In this document: in pieces, positions 49,441 to 58,106 of the stretch
Layout: each line of letters opens with the position of its first letter
Position numbering within the stretch: position 1 is the stretch's first letter
DNA from: DAOTTX01 sp034437515
GTDB lineage: Bacteria; Chloroflexota; Anaerolineae; Aggregatilineales; Phototrophicaceae
Direction: 5' to 3'
DNA: 64,000 bases
NCBI GenBank assembly: GCA_034437515.1
Contig: DAOTTX010000245.1
Span: forward strand, 13,201-77,200
The notes under the pieces: model-generated
Database searches by the model: none
Told to the model about the DNA's origin: nothing
Seen by the model: the letters and a program-made list of their open reading frames with translations, nothing else
Made by a program: the position numbers and the translations under genes

Positions 49441-52134
49441 TTACGCCCCCCAACCTTTCGAGAATTGTGCGGCGGCTTTTTCTTCCGCCGATGCTTCGGG
49501 AATTTGCCACAGGCGACGGATGATCGCGTCTGCGGCGATGAACATGATAATCAGCGCCTGGATGATGCGCACGAGGTCAATCGAGATGTTGGCGTTGATC
49601 TGCATCAAGCCTGCGCCTGCTAGCAGGCCACCCCACAGCAACCCCGCCGGGATCATGTAGCGCGGGTTGTTACGCGCTAGCAGCGCGACGGCGATGCTGT
49701 CAAAACCGAGGCCAGCGAAGAACTCCGGCTGCATATTATGCTGCACGCCGGAAATCTGCACGGTGCCCGCCAACCCCGCCAGCGCGCCGCTGAGTGTCAT
49801 CGCAAGCACGATGTTCCACTTGACGTTCATCCCGGCGTATTTCGCCGCATCCGGGTTCGCGCCGACTGTGCGTAATTCGAAGCCAGAGGTCGTGCGATCA
49901 AGATACCAACCGACAAACCACACCGCCGCCAGCATCACCACGATACCGAGGTGTAAGTCCCCGCCAACCGTGACCCACACGAAAAAATAGGCCAACACCC
50001 CCGCCAGCAGGGCGTTCAACAGCGGCCTAAACGTAAAGGGCTTGCCTTGCTGCACTCGGCGCACGGTCAAACCAATGGCGATCAATACGGTGATGACCCC
50101 GGCGACGAACACCGTGCCGGGGAAGATCGTATCCAGCGTGGCGAAGCGGGCCGACAGATCAAGAAACGGTGTGCGCGGTGTGCTGGCGGTGGTGTCCAAC
50201 AGCAGCACCGGGTCGGTCGATTTAATCAACCAATCCACCAACCGGATAGCGATGAAGTTCAACATGATCGTGTTGATGACCTCGTGAGCGCCGGTATACG
50301 CCTTCAGCGCACCGGGGATCATACCCCAGAAGCCACCGCCGATGATCCCGGCGACCAACACCAACAACAGATGCACGACCGGGTTATAGTCCGATTCTGC
50401 GGGGAGCAGTTCCGCGACCAGTGCCCGCCCGCCGACCACCACCAGCGCCGCCAGCACAATCGCACCCAGCGCCAGCACCAGCTTTAACGGTCGCTCGGTG
50501 TTTTGCCTGCCCAGCGCCACCCCGACTAAGATCAAACCCAGGCCGATGCCGAAAAATGTCACGACTACCGGCGCGATCACGGTTGGGTCGCTGAAGCCGA
50601 CCCAGGTTGCGAGGATCGACCCGGCGTAAAGCTGTCCTTCCGCGCCGATGTTAAACAGACCGGCCTTGAAACCCAACGCGACCGCTAACCCGGCGATCAC
50701 ATACGGGATAGCGCGGGTGAGCGTGTTTTCCAGGCTGGAAGGGAAGAACATCAATGCCTGATCGCCGAGCAGGGTATACGCTAGCTCCGGTTCGGTGACC
50801 AGCCGGTTCTGCGCGTTCTCGACCTCGATACCCTCCGGCGGGGTGACGAGCCGCTGCTGGGTGACGATGTCCGTATTGGGCGTGGTGTAATTTACCGCGA
50901 CCGCCCCCGCGCCGATCAGCCCGCTTTCTACAAACAGATTTGCCAGCAGCAGCCGCTCACCACTACGATAGAACAACACCCGGTTGTTCGGTCGCCGGAC
51001 GATCAACCCCGTTTCCAGCGCACGCGGATATTCTTCATCGAGCGCGGTCACGATGTCCTGACTGGCGAGGGCGTCTTCGCCGTAGAGGTTGAGCACGAAA
51101 CGCAACTGCCCCGCCAGCCGTTCGAGGTCGGTGATGCCGGCCTGCTGCAAGCTCTGCTCTACGGCGATGAGTTCACGCAGCCGCACGATGCCCGGTGAGC
51201 GCCCGGTGCCGATCTGAGCGATGGCGTCGAACGCCTGCGCATCGTCGCCGTTGGGGTCAAGTTCCAACTGGTCGATCAGCGCGAGTTGTTCGAGCGCGAT
51301 AGTCAAGCGTGTGATCCCTTCGACCACATTACGATCTTCGACCAGCCGCACATCACGGATCTTCGAGAGCAGGTAAAGCAGGTCGTCGTCGTTGTAGTCT
51401 TCTGCGAGCGGTGCGAATTCGATGATCCGCGCCCGTTGCTCGTCTTCCAACGGCGCGACCGCCCCGCCGAACCCTTCCGCGAGGCGGCGCACATCCACTG
51501 GGGATTGCTCGTTCAAAGCCAGGATCAACGGTTCGAGTTCGCGCAGACGATTTTCACCGACCTCGTTAATCACGCCGACGTATTCACCAAGCTGGTCGAT
51601 GGATTCTTCATCCGGCAGCGCGGGGACGGTTTCGCCATCCGCATTGGTGATATTCACGTCCGTATACTGGGCGATGAGCGCATCATAGAGGTTGATTTCC
51701 TCGCGTCCCAACGTGACGATGGCGTCTGTATCGCGGGAAAGACCGAGTAAATCGCGCTGTGTCAGAGGGTCGGCGTCCGGCTGATCGTCGAAATAAGTCG
51801 CCAACGATTGCAACACATCAACGTCTTCCGCTGCGGCGACCTCGTTCACCGCCAACCCGACCGAGCCTTCCAGCAACGCGGCATAAGCCGTCCGTGCCAC
51901 GTTTAGCCCTTCACCGATGTTGCCATCAGTGCGCGTGAGGATCATCAACGGGATGGTGAGCAACAGCGCGGTGACGATTGCCAGTAAAGGCACCAGCGAG
52001 GGTGAGATGCTGCGCCACGCATTCGCAACCGGCGTTAACATAGCGGTCGGACCACCGCCACCGTCGCCGCTGCCACGACCACCGCCTTCACCGCCACTGT
52101 CGTTTTGCTCGCGGTTTAGCGTTGCCTCAGCCAT
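49441..52134 (-). CDS. ABC transporter permease, BMP/nucleoside family, with a large inserted domain
   Basis: An 897-residue permease, more than twice the usual ~350. After a Gly-rich cytoplasmic start comes a first helix (VPLLAIVTALLLTIPLMIL), then about 430 polar residues predicted helical and extracytoplasmic (about 65-495), and then the normal permease core from about 500: LTRAIPYVIAGLAVALGFKAGLFNIGAEGQLY, VINTIMLNFIAIRLV, LRTVGANPDAAKYAGM. The insert has no recognised fold and carries repeated Leu/Glu-rich helices, so it may replace or complement a binding protein. The ATG at 52134 overlaps the ATPase gene by 8 bases. Helices and core are intact. Confidence 0.85.
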   Translation of the reverse strand: MAEATLNREQNDSGGEGGGRGSGDGGGGPTAMLTPVANAWRSISPSLVPLLAIVTALLLTIPLMILTRTDGNIGEGLNVARTAYAALLEGSVGLAVNEVAAAEDVDVLQSLATYFDDQPDADPLTQRDLLGLSRDTDAIVTLGREEINLYDALIAQYTDVNITNADGETVPALPDEESIDQLGEYVGVINEVGENRLRELEPLILALNEQSPVDVRRLAEGFGGAVAPLEDEQRARIIEFAPLAEDYNDDDLLYLLSKIRDVRLVEDRNVVEGITRLTIALEQLALIDQLELDPNGDDAQAFDAIAQIGTGRSPGIVRLRELIAVEQSLQQAGITDLERLAGQLRFVLNLYGEDALASQDIVTALDEEYPRALETGLIVRRPNNRVLFYRSGERLLLANLFVESGLIGAGAVAVNYTTPNTDIVTQQRLVTPPEGIEVENAQNRLVTEPELAYTLLGDQALMFFPSSLENTLTRAIPYVIAGLAVALGFKAGLFNIGAEGQLYAGSILATWVGFSDPTVIAPVVVTFFGIGLGLILVGVALGRQNTERPLKLVLALGAIVLAALVVVGGRALVAELLPAESDYNPVVHLLLVLVAGIIGGGFWGMIPGALKAYTGAHEVINTIMLNFIAIRLVDWLIKSTDPVLLLDTTASTPRTPFLDLSARFATLDTIFPGTVFVAGVITVLIAIGLTVRRVQQGKPFTFRPLLNALLAGVLAYFFVWVTVGGDLHLGIVVMLAAVWFVGWYLDRTTSGFELRTVGANPDAAKYAGMNVKWNIVLAMTLSGALAGLAGTVQISGVQHNMQPEFFAGLGFDSIAVALLARNNPRYMIPAGLLWGGLLAGAGLMQINANISIDLVRIIQALIIMFIAADAIIRRLWQIPEASAEEKAAAQFSKGWGA

Positions 52135-53779
52135 TCTCGGACTGCTCCTGTTGTTCTTCGGATGTTTCCACACCGGGTATCTGGGCGTCATCGGTCGAGT
52201 CCGGCCCGGCGATTTCGGCGTTCATCAGCGGTTCGGGTGTGGCTTGTGGTGTGGCGTTCGCACCCGGTTGAATGCCCGCCATAAGCAGACCGATGATCTC
52301 ACGGTTGGCTTCCTCGGCAGGCATCACCGCGATCACCTCCCCCGCGTACATCACCGCGATGCGATCCGACAACGAGAGAATCTCGTCAAGTTCCGTGCTG
52401 ACCAGCATCACGCCGGTGCCTTCGTCGCGCATCTGGACGATCTGCTTATGGATGAACTCAATCGAGCCGACATCGAGGCCGCGTGTGGGCTGCGCGGCGA
52501 TCAACAAGCGGCTTTGTCGGGAAAATTCACGGGCGACGACCGTCTTTTGCTGGTTGCCGCCGGAAAGCGAGTTGATGCTGGTAAAGATGCTCGGCGTCCG
52601 CACATCGTACTTATCAACCAACTCGCGAGAAGCCTCGTCAACCGCCCTGTCATTGGTCATAATGCCGACCGCGAACGGACGGGTGTAATACGTCTGCAAA
52701 CGGATGTTGTCCGTCAGCGGGAAGTTGCCGACCATGCCGTGACGATGCCGATCTTCGGGGACGTGAGACACACCCGTCTGCGTGACCTGCCGGGGCGTCA
52801 AATCGGTAATCTCAGCGCCTTCTACGTAGATATGCCCGCGCTCGACATCGCGCAGGCTGGTAATGGCTTCGACCAATTCGGTCTGCCCGTTGCCCTGCAC
52901 ACCGGCGATGCCGAGGATCTCCCCGACATGCACTTCGAGTGATAAGGCACGCACCGCCAGCAATTCGCGGTCGTCGCGGACGTGTAAATTCGTGATGCGC
53001 AGCACCGGCTGCCCAGGCTGTGCCGGCGATTTGTCCACGTTGAGCAGCACATCGCGCCCGACCATCAACGAGGCGAGTGATTGCTGCGTCGAGGTGACCG
53101 GGTCGGCCTCCCCGACGACCTTGCCGCCGCGCAGCACCTTGATCCAATCACAGATGCGCAGCACTTCCTTGAGCTTGTGTGAGATAAAGATGATGCTCAC
53201 ATCCCGGTCGAGCAGGGTTTGCATCACCTCGAACAAGCCCTCGGTTTCCTGCGGGGTGAGCACGGCGGTCGGCTCATCGAGAATAAGGATTTCCGCGTTG
53301 CGATACAAGGCCTTGACGATCTCCACCCGCTGTTGGATGCCGACGGACAAATCCTGCACCAGCGCGTCCGGGTTAACCTCTAACCCGTATTGCTTTGAGA
53401 TGTCGATGATGCGCTCTCGCGCTCTGCGCCGGTCGAGAAAGGGGCCGCGTGTGTATTCCGTGCCGAGCATGATATTTTCCGTCACGGTGAGCACGGGCAC
53501 CAGTTGAAAATGCTGGTGTACCATGCCGATTCCGAGTTCAATCGCGTCGTTGGGGTCTTCGATCTCAACGGGTTGGCCCTGTACCAGAATTTCACCTTCA
53601 TCCGGCTTATATAACCCGTAAATCATGTTCATCAGCGTGGATTTCCCCGCGCCGTTTTCCCCCAACAGACCTAGCACCTTGCCTTTGTGAAGTTTCAGGT
53701 CGATGCGGTCGTTGGCGAGCACACCGGGGAAACGCTTGGTGAGTCCGCGTACTTCAAGTACGACCGGTGAGTCGGTCAT
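52127..53779 (-). CDS. ABC transporter ATPase with two nucleotide-binding domains (RbsA/YufO type)
   Basis: A 550-residue ATPase powering the permease pair. The first domain has Walker A LGENGAGKSTLMNM, the signature LSVGIQQRVEIVKAL and Walker B ILILDEPTAVLT. In the second, Walker A is degenerate (GIAGVQGNGQTELVEAI) while the signature LSGGNQQKTVVAREF is intact and Walker B reads LLIAAQPTRGLDVG, as is usual in this family, where only one site is fully active. A Pro/Glu-rich tail of about 45 residues follows. It is the first gene of a leftward operon (ATPase, permease, permease, glycosyltransferase), preceded by a plausible promoter at 53817. Confidence 0.93.
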   Translation of the reverse strand: MTDSPVVLEVRGLTKRFPGVLANDRIDLKLHKGKVLGLLGENGAGKSTLMNMIYGLYKPDEGEILVQGQPVEIEDPNDAIELGIGMVHQHFQLVPVLTVTENIMLGTEYTRGPFLDRRRARERIIDISKQYGLEVNPDALVQDLSVGIQQRVEIVKALYRNAEILILDEPTAVLTPQETEGLFEVMQTLLDRDVSIIFISHKLKEVLRICDWIKVLRGGKVVGEADPVTSTQQSLASLMVGRDVLLNVDKSPAQPGQPVLRITNLHVRDDRELLAVRALSLEVHVGEILGIAGVQGNGQTELVEAITSLRDVERGHIYVEGAEITDLTPRQVTQTGVSHVPEDRHRHGMVGNFPLTDNIRLQTYYTRPFAVGIMTNDRAVDEASRELVDKYDVRTPSIFTSINSLSGGNQQKTVVAREFSRQSRLLIAAQPTRGLDVGSIEFIHKQIVQMRDEGTGVMLVSTELDEILSLSDRIAVMYAGEVIAVMPAEEANREIIGLLMAGIQPGANATPQATPEPLMNAEIAGPDSTDDAQIPGVETSEEQQEQSENG

Positions 53780-53816
53780 CGGACAATTCCTTTAAAAGTG
53801 TTAGCACAATGCAGCG

Positions 53817-53845
53817 AGTATAACGGGGAACGTACAAAATGAAAA
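53817..53845 (-). promoter_or_regulatory. Candidate promoter of the ABC transporter operon
   Basis: On the minus strand TTTTCA (53840-53845), a 17-base spacer and TATACT (53817-53822), some 40 bases before the ATPase start codon. Confidence 0.5.
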
Positions 53846-53846
53846 C

Positions 53847-53868
53847 AGATCGTTTAACTACACGATCT
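53847..53868 (-). terminator. Hairpin terminating holB read-through
   Basis: AGATCGT (53847-53853) pairs with ACGATCT (53862-53868). The minus strand continues GTTTTCATTTTG and the plus strand TTTGTTTT. It sits directly before the ABC promoter and could stop transcription from the dinB-holB unit. Confidence 0.6.
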
Positions 53869-53972
53869 TTTGTTTTATCCAGAGCTTGATGAAATCAACC
53901 ACAACTTTGCACCAGCGCCTTTACGTTCACCCCTATCTCACAGAAAGCATGTTCGGGGTTGGGTGCGGACGC

Positions 53973-54076
53973 CATTCGGTTTGGAACCAATAGCGACCGC
54001 ATAAAAGTCTACCAAAGGGGCGGCTATTTCTATGCCTTACAACCCTTCGTTAACAGTAAACATTCGGTTTTGAACC
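53973..54076. repeat. Pair of 16-base palindromic direct repeats
   Basis: CATTCGGTTTGGAACC (53973-53988) and CATTCGGTTTTGAACC (54061-54076) differ at one base and lie 88 bases apart. Each contains the inverted repeat GGTT/AACC, as expected for operator half-sites. Confidence 0.5.
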
Positions 54077-54110
54077 GGCGGGGGGGTACCTGCCAGGCTT
54101 CAGCCAGTGG

Positions 54111-55103
54111 TTATTGATGCGTCAACCCCGGATAGTCCAGAAACATGACTTCGAGCGCCAGCCGCACATTGATATTCCATTGGAGTTGGTCGAGCAGAGT
54201 TTGTGTCGCCCGTAGCGCGGTGAGCGCCGCCTCCGCGTCGATTGTATACGTCATCTGCTGGATGCTGACCTCACGGTCGATATTAGCCAGGCGTACCTGT
54301 GCGCCCTCGGCTTGCAGCAGGACATCACGCCAATACGTCTGCCAGAGTTCCAGCAGAATCGCCAGTGCGGGCTTATCTCGACCGAGACCGTTCGCCAGAT
54401 CAAAGCGATGGGCGCGGTTGCCCTGTATGATATCGTCGAGCAGATTGAGCGCGGACTCGCGTCTTTCGAGCGCGTCGGGATGCTGTGCGGCGTTGATCGC
54501 CCAGCCGATGCGCCCCCCGCTGAAGCGTGCCAGCAACGTGGCGTCTGCGTCGTCTAAACCGTACTGTTGCATCAATAGCTCGCGGATCGTATCACTCGCC
54601 ACCGGACGCAGATAGAGTGTCTGGCTGCGGCTGGTAATCGTTGAGAGGATCGGCTCCGGCGTCGCCGCCAGCAGGATCAGCACCGCGTAGGATGGCGGCT
54701 CTTCCAACGTCTTGAGCAGCGCGTCCTGTGCCTGACCGCGTGCCATATGGAAATCATCCAGAATGGCAACCCGGTAGCGGCCTTCGTAGGGCTTCATGGC
54801 GAGCTGGTTGCTGACCGTCCGCACCGCGTCGATTTTGAGTTGTCCGCTGCGTTCGTCGTTTTCACTGTAGATCACATCCATGTGGCTGCCGCTGAGGATG
54901 CGCTTGCACGACCGGCATTCACCGCACGGCCTCGCGTCGAGGTCGTCTTGCAGGCAGTTGAGCGCCATCGCAAACGCTCGCGCCAGCGTCATCTTGCCGA
55001 TTTCCGGTGTGCCGACGATCAAATAGGCGTGGCGGATGCGGTCGTGCCGCATCCCCTTACGCAGATGCTCGACCGCCCAATCATGTCCATAGATAGGCCA
55101 CAT
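54111..55103 (-). CDS. holB: DNA polymerase III subunit delta'
   Basis: Clamp-loader subunit of 330 residues. The AAA+ domain has a Walker A-like GTPEIGKMTLARAF, in which Met replaces the usual Thr/Ser after Lys, the zinc module around CGECRSCK (about 60-66), ILDDFHMARGQAQDALLKTLEEPP (Walker B region with sensor 1 residues nearby) and SRSQTLYLRP. The delta' subunit usually lacks ATPase activity, fitting the altered loop. The C-terminal helical part supports ring assembly. The ATG at 55103 overlaps the stop of the DinB-like gene (TGATG), which couples the two. A tau/gamma subunit (DnaX) is not present here. Confidence 0.92.
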   Translation of the reverse strand: MWPIYGHDWAVEHLRKGMRHDRIRHAYLIVGTPEIGKMTLARAFAMALNCLQDDLDARPCGECRSCKRILSGSHMDVIYSENDERSGQLKIDAVRTVSNQLAMKPYEGRYRVAILDDFHMARGQAQDALLKTLEEPPSYAVLILLAATPEPILSTITSRSQTLYLRPVASDTIRELLMQQYGLDDADATLLARFSGGRIGWAINAAQHPDALERRESALNLLDDIIQGNRAHRFDLANGLGRDKPALAILLELWQTYWRDVLLQAEGAQVRLANIDREVSIQQMTYTIDAEAALTALRATQTLLDQLQWNINVRLALEVMFLDYPGLTHQ

Positions 55104-55573
55104 CAAGCACGCGCCGCCAATGTTTCCGCGATCTGGTCAATGTGCAATTGGGTATGCGCTGCCGCGTAGGGCAGCAGTTCCGCCGGGGTCTGGTCACCAA
55201 TTTCGGGATGATGACCGGTACGGTGCCACTCGTCCTCGCTCAGACTTTCCGCGAGGATGGCCCAACGGCGGTGCAGCACGCGGATCAACGTCAGTGAGTC
55301 CTCGATGTTGGCGTGGGTGGAGTCGGGTGTTTGCGCCCACGCATCCTGATCGAAGGGCATCAACATGGGGTGATCTTCCTTGACCATCGCTTTAAAACGG
55401 CTGAAAAGCGCCATCTGTGCCTCAGCAAGATGATGAATGTTCTGTGCAACCGTCCACTCGCCGGGGATATAAGCGGTGGTCAGTGCTTCGGGAGTCAAAT
55501 TAGCGACCTGCGCCGCAAGTTCGTGCGGCAAGCGCCGCAGCATCTCGATATAGTCTTGATAATTCTCGGTCAT
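55103..55573 (-). CDS. DinB/YfiT-like putative metal-dependent protein
   Basis: A 156-residue four-helix bundle protein of the DinB superfamily. His48 in NIHHLAEAQ and His140/His144 in AAAHTQLHIDQIAE match the three metal ligands of this family, whose members include thiol S-transferases (such as bacillithiol transferases). The start is the ATG at 55573, giving a length normal for the family; an upstream frame to 55669 is not needed. It is translationally coupled to holB without obvious metabolic logic. It is divergent from the FKBP gene, whose promoter lies just upstream. Confidence 0.85.
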   Translation of the reverse strand: MTENYQDYIEMLRRLPHELAAQVANLTPEALTTAYIPGEWTVAQNIHHLAEAQMALFSRFKAMVKEDHPMLMPFDQDAWAQTPDSTHANIEDSLTLIRVLHRRWAILAESLSEDEWHRTGHHPEIGDQTPAELLPYAAAHTQLHIDQIAETLAARA

Positions 55574-55582
55574 GGGGGTTGT

Positions 55583-55612
55583 TTGTTTCTCTACGAACAA
55601 ATCGGCTACAAT
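55583..55612 (+). promoter_or_regulatory. Candidate promoter of the FKBP-WYL operon
   Basis: TTGTTT (55583-55588) and TACAAT (55607-55612) with an 18-base spacer, 39 bases before the FKBP start codon. Confidence 0.45.
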
Positions 55613-55651
55613 ATTAGCGTAGTTCGAATACAGGCGGGAGGACAAATTTTT

Positions 55652-56035
55652 ATGAAAGACCAGAAACAATTTTTAGTGGACAACGCCGAGAACGACGACG
55701 TACAGGTGACCGAAAGCGGGTTGCAGTACAAGGTCATCAAGGCCGGTGAGGGCAGGCAACCGGCAGATGCCAACGCCGAAGTGCAGGTGCATTACAAAGG
55801 CACACTGATCGACGGCACGCCGTTCGACAGCTCCTATGACCGCAACCAGCCGATGACGTTCTTCCTCAATCAGGTCATCCCCGGCTGGCAGGAAGGCTTG
55901 CAACTGATGAAAGAAGGGGCGCATTATGTGCTGTATGTGCCTTCAGAGCTAGGCTACGGGCAGAAGGGCTATCCCGGCGTCATCCCGCCCAACGCGACGT
56001 TGGTCTTCGAGGTCGAACTGCTGCAAGTGTATTAG
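55652..56035 (+). CDS. FKBP-type peptidyl-prolyl cis-trans isomerase
   Basis: A 127-residue FKBP domain protein. The core (about 20-127) has TESGLQYKVIKAGEGRQP, VQVHYKGTLIDGTPFDSSYDR, the FFLNQVIPGWQEGLQLMKEG segment with the active-site Trp, and ELGYGQKGYPGVIPPNATLVFEVELL. There is no signal peptide, so it is probably a cytosolic folding helper. The correct start is the ATG at 55652 behind GGGAGGAC; the frame is open much further upstream, but that sequence lies across the divergent gene. The WYL regulator starts on the base after its stop. Confidence 0.93.
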   Translation: MKDQKQFLVDNAENDDVQVTESGLQYKVIKAGEGRQPADANAEVQVHYKGTLIDGTPFDSSYDRNQPMTFFLNQVIPGWQEGLQLMKEGAHYVLYVPSELGYGQKGYPGVIPPNATLVFEVELLQVY

Positions 56036-56938
56036 ATGAACCGGATTGATCGTCTACTGGCGATTTTGTTACTGCTACAACGTGACCGGCGCACCCGTGC
56101 GGTTGATCTCGCCGTGCGGTTTGCGGTCAGTGAGCGCACAATCTACCGTGATATGCGCGCACTGACTGAGATGGGGGTACCCCTCGCCACACTGCCCGGT
56201 GAAGGTTACGAACTGCTGGATACGTTCCGTCTGCCACCGCTGATGCTTTCGCTAGAAGAAGCGACGGCGTTATTCCTGGCGGGGCGTATGCTGGTGCGTA
56301 CCGGGAAAGGACAGATCGCACTCCATACGGAAACGGCGTTGAGCAAGGTCGCCGCCGTGCTACCACAGGAGACGAAAGATCGGCTGCATCGTATGGCACG
56401 CATGATTGACTTCTTCCCCACGCAAGACGGCCTCAACTGGGATGAGCCGCACCTGATGGCGATCATCGCCGCTATTGACACGCGCCGCACCCTGCACCTC
56501 ACCTACCGCGCCTACCAACAGGCTGAGACCACCGAACGCGACATCGACCCCTATCACATCACTTATGCCGATGGCGCATGGTACGTCAACGGCTACTGCC
56601 ATGTACGGCGAGATATGCGTAGCTTTCGTTTGAATCGCATCACGACGCTGGAAACGACCCCGGCGACGTTCCAGCCGCGCCAGATGATCCCCGTGCCAGC
56701 AGAAAAGATCACCGTGCGCGTGCGTTTCGATGCAAAGGTGCTGCCCCACGTTCACGAACGGCAGCACTATGCCTTCGTAGAAGCCAGCGGTGATGTGCTG
56801 GTCTATCAGGTCAATGCGCTGGATGAGATTCAACACTGGCTGCTCGGTTTTGGTGCGTCGGCGGAAGTCCTCGCGCCGGATGTACTGCGTGCGTGGTTGC
56901 GTGAAGAAGCCGAAAGACTCATCAAGCGCCTGACATAA
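56036..56938 (+). CDS. HTH-WYL transcriptional regulator
   Basis: A 300-residue DNA-binding regulator. The N-terminal winged HTH (about 1-60; RAVDLAVRFAVSERTIYRDMRALTEMGV) is of the HTH_11/DeoR-like type. The middle region is helical. A WYL domain (about 140-225) shows LHLTYRAYQQ, IDPYHITYADGAWYVNGYC and the arginine segment MRSFRLNRI; a C-terminal WCX-like extension follows to the end. WYL proteins sense ligands such as nucleic acids or nucleotides and control DNA repair or phage defence genes in some bacteria. Its ATG abuts the FKBP stop with no spacer. Confidence 0.92.
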   Translation: MNRIDRLLAILLLLQRDRRTRAVDLAVRFAVSERTIYRDMRALTEMGVPLATLPGEGYELLDTFRLPPLMLSLEEATALFLAGRMLVRTGKGQIALHTETALSKVAAVLPQETKDRLHRMARMIDFFPTQDGLNWDEPHLMAIIAAIDTRRTLHLTYRAYQQAETTERDIDPYHITYADGAWYVNGYCHVRRDMRSFRLNRITTLETTPATFQPRQMIPVPAEKITVRVRFDAKVLPHVHERQHYAFVEASGDVLVYQVNALDEIQHWLLGFGASAEVLAPDVLRAWLREEAERLIKRLT

Positions 56939-56996
56939 CGCTGTCAGGGGTGCGGTTTATGCTGAAGGCATTGACCGTTAAACAGGAGTTTTTCCG

Positions 56997-57299
56997 ATGA
57001 ATCATGTGCTTGAAGTGGTGCTTTTCCGTCTGGTCGAGGGCACGGACGAGGCCGCATTCCTCAAAGATGCGCAGGCAACTTTCGATCTGCTCGCCTCATA
57101 TGATGGCTACCTCGACCGTGAACTGAGCGTGAACGACGATGGCCTGTGGGTGGATGTCGTCACCTGGGCTGATATCGACACCGCGCTCAGCGCCACCGAA
57201 AAAATCATGGACAGTCCGGTCGGGCAGGCCTTCGGCGCACACATTGATCCCGGTTCGATCCAGATGCAGCACGTCCACCCACGTATCACCATGCACTAA
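56997..57299 (+). CDS. Small ABM-like dimeric alpha/beta-barrel protein
   Basis: A 100-residue protein with the beta-alpha-beta-beta-alpha-beta pattern of dimeric ferredoxin-like barrels, as in antibiotic biosynthesis monooxygenase (ABM) domains: EVVLFRLVEGTDEAAFLKDAQATF, YDGYLDRELSVNDDGLWVDVVTW, ALSATEKIMDSPVGQAF. No catalytic motif can be chosen, so the substrate is unknown. CAGGAG lies 9 bases before the ATG. It follows the WYL regulator by 58 bases and may be co-transcribed with it. Confidence 0.78.
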   Translation: MNHVLEVVLFRLVEGTDEAAFLKDAQATFDLLASYDGYLDRELSVNDDGLWVDVVTWADIDTALSATEKIMDSPVGQAFGAHIDPGSIQMQHVHPRITMH

Positions 57300-57411
57300 A
57301 CCGAAGGTTTGCCGAAGACTCACCGAGGGTCAGTCATCGACGCAAGACTTCCGTTAGATTTGGCGCATAATATGAACCTGTATGTCAATTTGACGTTCAG
57401 GAGATCGAACA

Positions 57412-58104
57412 ATGCGTTTGGTAATGACCCTCATTTTTATCATGATGTTCGCGTTAGCGGCGTGTTCCGGTGAGGACACGACCGATACCGCCGATCCCGT
57501 CGAGGCGCTCCCGACGACCGCCGCCGAAGCAGCGGCTCCGGTTGAAGACCCTGCACCGACCGCCGAAGTCGCCGCACCCACCGCCGATACCGCCGCGCCG
57601 ACCGCCGAAACAGTCGTAGAACAGCCACCGGCACCGGCAGAAGAAGTGACGACCGTTGACCGTCCCGCATGGCAAACCATCGCGCTGACGGACGCCCGTA
57701 CCGGCGACACGTTCACGCTGGCGGATTTTGCCGGGAAGACTGTTTTCGTCGAACCGATGGCGACCTGGTGCGGCAACTGCCGGGCGCAGTTAAACCGCGT
57801 CAAGCAGGCACGGACGCAGCTCAACACCGACGACTACGTGTTTATCGCGCTCAGCCTGGAAACCAACCTCAGCGATGACGACCTCGCCGCCTACACCGAG
57901 CGCGAGGGCTTCGAGTGGACGTTTGCCGTCATGTCGATGGACTTGCTCGGTCAGCTTTCGGATAATTTCGGGCGTCCGATTCGCTCTGCGCCGAATACAC
58001 CGCATTTCGTCATCCGCCCGGATGGGACATTTACGTCGCTTTCGACCGGTGCGAAGTCCGTTGAGCAGATCGTCTCCGAGATGCAAGCGGAAAGCGAAGC
58101 CTGA
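57412..58104 (+). CDS. TlpA-like thioredoxin lipoprotein
   Basis: A 230-residue lipid-anchored thiol oxidoreductase outside the cytoplasm. The signal ends in the lipobox FALAACSG (Cys18). A Thr/Ala/Pro-rich spacer with repeated APTA units (about 20-80) leads to a thioredoxin domain (about 88-225): active site TWCGNC (Cys120/Cys123), FVEPMATW, a DLAAYTEREGFEWTFAV helix-strand and TPHFVIRPDGTF. CAGGAG precedes the ATG. The CcdA-type gene begins two bases after the stop; CcdA would supply electrons from cytoplasmic thioredoxin to reduce this protein. Confidence 0.9.
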   Translation: MRLVMTLIFIMMFALAACSGEDTTDTADPVEALPTTAAEAAAPVEDPAPTAEVAAPTADTAAPTAETVVEQPPAPAEEVTTVDRPAWQTIALTDARTGDTFTLADFAGKTVFVEPMATWCGNCRAQLNRVKQARTQLNTDDYVFIALSLETNLSDDDLAAYTEREGFEWTFAVMSMDLLGQLSDNFGRPIRSAPNTPHFVIRPDGTFTSLSTGAKSVEQIVSEMQAESEA

Positions 58105-58106
58105 CC

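Larger units (their letters stand above)
53780..54110. other. Intergenic region upstream of the ABC operon
   Basis: 331 bases between holB and the ABC ATPase gene, both on the minus strand. From right to left it holds a pair of near-identical 16-base repeats (54061-54076 and 53973-53988), a hairpin with a T-rich tail (53847-53868) and a promoter (53817-53845). No gene is visible. Confidence 0.6.

Noticed and set aside
51917..52942. 341-codon open frame on the plus strand
   Set aside because: It is antisense to the permease and ATPase genes with their intact motifs and has no recognisable content.
53973..54100. tRNA-like T-arm (GGTTCAAAACC) on the minus strand
   Set aside because: Only three stem pairs can form and no acceptor stem, anticodon arm or CCA end fits; treated as a palindromic repeat.
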